A stretch of 64,000 nucleotides of DNA from Rhizobium oryzicola (lineage in GTDB: Bacteria; Pseudomonadota; Alphaproteobacteria; Rhizobiales; Rhizobiaceae): assembly GCF_030504645.1 (NCBI RefSeq), contig NZ_JAUKWQ010000001.1:434001-498000 (forward strand). Direction: 5' to 3'. Positions 61,067 to 64,000 of the stretch are shown here, piece by piece (position 1 is the stretch's first letter; each line of letters opens with the position of its first letter). The notes below the pieces were generated by a model. It worked only from the letters and a program-made list of their open reading frames with translations, was not told the DNA's origin and ran no database searches. The position numbers and the translations under genes were made by a program.

Positions 61067-64000
61067 TCACTCGGCAGCGATACGCCTCGCGCTCGCCATC
61101 TGGGCCAGAAAGGCCCGAAGGGCTGCGGGTTTGACCGGCTTGTGCTGGAGGGTCAGACCATACACTTCGACCTGTGTGCGGACATCCTGTCCGCGATCGG
61201 CCGTGATAACGAGACCGGGAATGGCACTGCCGAACAGCGAACGCAGTTTGACGATTGCCTCAATGCCGGTTCCGTCGTCCAGATGATAGTCTGCAATGGC
61301 AATATCCGGCGCGCTTCCGCCACTTGCGGCCAATCGCTCGACAGCCGCCATCGATTCGGCCTGAAGCACGGTGCAGCCCCAGCCGGAAAGAAGGAGCGAC
61401 ATGCCCTCCAGGATGCGCGGCTCGTTATCGATGCAGAGTACCTTGAGGCCGGAAAGAGGCTGGGGCGCCGCCGGAGCCGCGGTATCGGTCGTGGCCGGTC
61501 GCATGGCGTTGACATCGCGCGGGATCTTTACCCGGAACAGCGTGCCCTTGCCGGGTGTCGAGATCAGCTCCACCGGATGCGACAGCACGCGTGAGATGCG
61601 ATCCACGATGGACAGCCCGAGCCCCAGACCGGCTGCCGTTCTTGCACCTTCCTCCAGCCGCGCAAACTCCTTGAAGACCGTGCGGTATTTCGAGGGCGGT
61701 ATGCCGATGCCGGAATCCATCACCTCGATAATGGCGTCCTTGCCGCGGCGACGCACCCCGACGATCACCTTGCCGCTCACCGTGTATTTGATGGCGTTCG
61801 ACACGAGGTTCTGGATGAGGCGACGCAGCAGGTTGGGGTCGGTGCGCACCTGTAGCGAAGTCGGCATGACCTTGAACTTCAGCTTTTTCTCACGTGCGAT
61901 TGGGGCGAAATCCGTCTCGATCCGCTTCAAAAGGTCGTCCAACGGCACGGAGGAAAGACGCGGCTTCATGGCCCCCGTATCCAGCCGGGAGATGTCGAGA
62001 ACAGCGCCGAGAATGCTCTCGACCGACTCCAGCGCCGAATCGATGTTACGGACGAGCGAACTGTTGTCCGAATCGCCCAGGCGCTCCACCAGAGCGGAGG
62101 AATAAAGACGGGCGGCGTTCAGGGGCTGGAGGATGTCGTGACCGGCGGCCGCGAAGAACCGCGTCTTGCCAAGGTTCGCCTCATCTGCCGTGGCGCGCGC
62201 TTCCGCCAGCTCCCGGTTGACATGGGTCAGTTCCGCCGTGCGCTCCGCCACGCGTTGCTCAAGCGTCTCGTTGATCTGGCGCAGCGCTTCGGCTGCTGCA
62301 ACCCGGTCCGTAATGTCAGTGTAAGTGGCGACGATACCTTTGTCCGGCATTGCGTTGGAGCGCACTTCAATGATGCTCTCACCGGCACGCAGCACCAGGG
62401 TAAATGGCGTGTCCAGCGTCTTAAACTGCTCGATGACAGCGTCCCTGTCGTCAGGCGCAACGTCACCCCGTTCCGTCAGAATCTCTACGATATCCTGCAG
62501 CGGAAAGCCCACTTGACCCACCTGCTCCGGCAGGTCGAGAAGGTTGCGAAAGCGCCGGTTCCAGATGGTCAGCCTGTCCGTGCTGTCGAAGACGGCAACC
62601 CCCTGGTCCATCTGGGAGAGCGCAGTCTGCAGCATATCCTGATTGTATTGTAGCGCTTCGCTGGCTTGGTCCAGTAGCCAGGCCGTATCGGCATTGGTGT
62701 CTTCCGCCTTTTGCAGGATCAGCGACAGCACCAGCCGTGCGGAAGAGGAGCCGATGGCACTGCCCAGCACCTGCTCAGAAAAATGGATGAACGCCATGTC
62801 GGCGGCGTCTTCGTCACCCAGCTTTCGGCCAATCGTGCGTTCGTAATTGGCAAAGGATCGGCGCATGCGCTCTTCACCAAGATAGCGGGCAATGGCGGCC
62901 TTGAGGTCACCAACGCTGACCCGTGTCTTCCAGCCGCGCGTCGCAAATTGGGAGCGCAGATGCCGTTTCACGAAAATGCCTGCCTGCAGGCGCTCCACCG
63001 GCTTCGGGTTGCGCGACAGGGAGCCGATGACGAAGGCCACGCTGTTGATGATCAGGCTGAGAAGGACGGCATTGACGAGCGAATCCGATGTCGGCCCCGA
63101 AAACAGTCCGGTGCCGGGAAGCAGAAAGTCCAGGATCATGGCGGCAAGCGCGGAATTGTCCGGTCCGCCGAGACTAGGCACGAAGAGCAGATAGGCCCAG
63201 GTGAGGAAGCCGAGGCTCATGCCCATGATGGCGCCGCGCGCATTGGCGCGCCGCCAGAACAGGCCGCCGAACAGGGAGGGTGCCATCTGTGCTATGGCCG
63301 CAAAGGCTAACAGGCCAATGGAGGCAAGGCCCGACTGGCTGTTGGCAGAACGGTAATAGGCATAGCCGAGCAGCAGCACGACGAAGATGGAGAAGCGGCG
63401 GATGCGAAGCAGCGTTCGGGCAAAATCCTGCCGCTGCCCGACCGATGTCATCAGGCGCCGCCGCAGGAAGATCGGCACGATGATATCGTTGGAGACCATG
63501 ATGGAGAGCGCGACCGAAGCCATGATCACCATAGCCGTCGCAGCAGAAAAACCACCGATGAAGGTGATCATTGTCACCAGCGGCATCTCGTGTTTCAGCG
63601 GCAGCAGAAGCACGTAAAGGTCTGCATTGCCGGAACCTCCAAAGGTCAGCAGACCCGCAAAAGCAACCGGGAGGACGAAGATATTGATGCCGACGAGATA
63701 GGCAGGCAGCAGCCATCCCGCCATCTTCAGTTCGGAGGCCGTCCGGTTCTCCACGACGGTGACATGGAACTGGCGCGGCAACATGATGATGGCAAAGCCG
63801 GAAAGGCCGATCAGCAGCAGCCAGCGGGCAAAGGGCGTGTGATAGGAGAGGGCGCTTTCCACCAGCGGGTTCGCGGCCGCCTGCGCCCAGAGGTCCGACG
63901 GGCCGTTGAACAGCAGGAAGATGACGGAGAGGCCGATGGTACAGAAGGCGATCAGCTTAACCAGTGATTCCATGGCAATTGCCAGGATCAAGCCGTCCTG
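61067..64000 (-). CDS. Symporter-fused hybrid histidine kinase (5' end outside window)
   Basis: At least 977 residues are visible; the frame continues past the right edge, so the start is missing. The visible N-terminal part is a sodium:solute symporter-like membrane domain (at least eight hydrophobic segments). A PAS-type region follows, then the HisKA segment KTRFFAAAGHDILQPLNAARL, the HATPase NLVSNAIKYTVSGK and GLGLGLSIVDRIS, and a C-terminal receiver domain with IADYHLDDGTG. It resembles NahK/ErcS'-type hybrid kinases. The transport half may sense a substrate. Confidence 0.9.
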   Translation of the reverse strand, partial: QDGLILAIAMESLVKLIAFCTIGLSVIFLLFNGPSDLWAQAAANPLVESALSYHTPFARWLLLIGLSGFAIIMLPRQFHVTVVENRTASELKMAGWLLPAYLVGINIFVLPVAFAGLLTFGGSGNADLYVLLLPLKHEMPLVTMITFIGGFSAATAMVIMASVALSIMVSNDIIVPIFLRRRLMTSVGQRQDFARTLLRIRRFSIFVVLLLGYAYYRSANSQSGLASIGLLAFAAIAQMAPSLFGGLFWRRANARGAIMGMSLGFLTWAYLLFVPSLGGPDNSALAAMILDFLLPGTGLFSGPTSDSLVNAVLLSLIINSVAFVIGSLSRNPKPVERLQAGIFVKRHLRSQFATRGWKTRVSVGDLKAAIARYLGEERMRRSFANYERTIGRKLGDEDAADMAFIHFSEQVLGSAIGSSSARLVLSLILQKAEDTNADTAWLLDQASEALQYNQDMLQTALSQMDQGVAVFDSTDRLTIWNRRFRNLLDLPEQVGQVGFPLQDIVEILTERGDVAPDDRDAVIEQFKTLDTPFTLVLRAGESIIEVRSNAMPDKGIVATYTDITDRVAAAEALRQINETLEQRVAERTAELTHVNRELAEARATADEANLGKTRFFAAAGHDILQPLNAARLYSSALVERLGDSDNSSLVRNIDSALESVESILGAVLDISRLDTGAMKPRLSSVPLDDLLKRIETDFAPIAREKKLKFKVMPTSLQVRTDPNLLRRLIQNLVSNAIKYTVSGKVIVGVRRRGKDAIIEVMDSGIGIPPSKYRTVFKEFARLEEGARTAAGLGLGLSIVDRISRVLSHPVELISTPGKGTLFRVKIPRDVNAMRPATTDTAAPAAPQPLSGLKVLCIDNEPRILEGMSLLLSGWGCTVLQAESMAAVERLAASGGSAPDIAIADYHLDDGTGIEAIVKLRSLFGSAIPGLVITADRGQDVRTQVEVYGLTLQHKPVKPAALRAFLAQMASARRIAAE

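Overview
The window is chromosomal DNA from an alphaproteobacterium of the order Hyphomicrobiales, most likely Rhizobiaceae (Agrobacterium/Rhizobium lineage). The signs are GcrA and a long PodJ polarity protein, a SAM-II riboswitch in front of metZ, the gene order argD-argF-hslO-apaG-metZ-dcd, an OpgC-type glucan-modifying membrane protein, RIME-like GC-rich intergenic palindromes, and high GC with short gene spacing. No rRNA, CRISPR array or insertion sequence was seen. Two tRNA genes are present (Thr-CGT and Gly-CCC).

Layout. 0.2-10.2 kb is core: polyphosphate kinase 2, a membrane protein, tRNA-Thr, gcrA with its terminator, a GANTC-rich intergenic region, arginine biosynthesis (argD, argF), the redox chaperone hslO, apaG, metZ under a SAM-II riboswitch and attenuator, and a two-domain dcd. 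tRNA-Gly(CCC) at 10.2 kb is the attachment site of a 13.7-kb integrated element (10272-23983), bounded by a 16-bp direct repeat of the tRNA 3' end.

The element carries a tyrosine integrase next to the tRNA, a run of small unknown genes ending in a tiny excisionase/AlpA-like DNA-binding protein, a 366-residue orphan protein, two small exported proteins, a very large primase-helicase, two unknown plus-strand genes, and a DUF2971 gene beside the distal att site. No capsid, tail, conjugation or relaxase gene is visible. Integrase, small regulator and primase-helicase with cargo at the far end resembles a phage satellite or a minimal replicating island. It also holds a family of palindromes (arms TTTGCGCCA/TGGCGCAAA), four TGTTCGGAG iteron-like repeats after the primase, and two putative frameshift sites. 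This is the most novel part of the window.

24-46 kb returns to core and accessory chromosomal genes: PRC-barrel protein, fadD, an S24-type repressor, a LuxR-type response regulator, DUF952 protein, pyrD, a MATE transporter, a CAP-domain lipoprotein, a TPR-methyltransferase, tandem YitT membrane proteins, an Rrf2 regulator with an AhpD-like enzyme and a palindromic operator, the DNA-repair pair Lhr-type helicase and PdeM, a histidine acid phosphatase, a TIGR02186-TauE/SafE pair, and podJ with a CtrA-type box upstream. 46.8-52.5 kb is a beta-oxidation cluster (acyl-CoA dehydrogenase, thiolase, hydratase/3-hydroxyacyl-CoA dehydrogenase) whose upstream palindrome resembles one in front of fadD. 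52.7-64 kb holds two paralogous periplasmic proteins, a glutathionylspermidine-synthase-like enzyme with its small partner, a zinc alcohol dehydrogenase, a HisKA_2 sensor kinase, an OpgC-type acyltransferase, and a symporter-fused hybrid histidine kinase that runs off the window edge.
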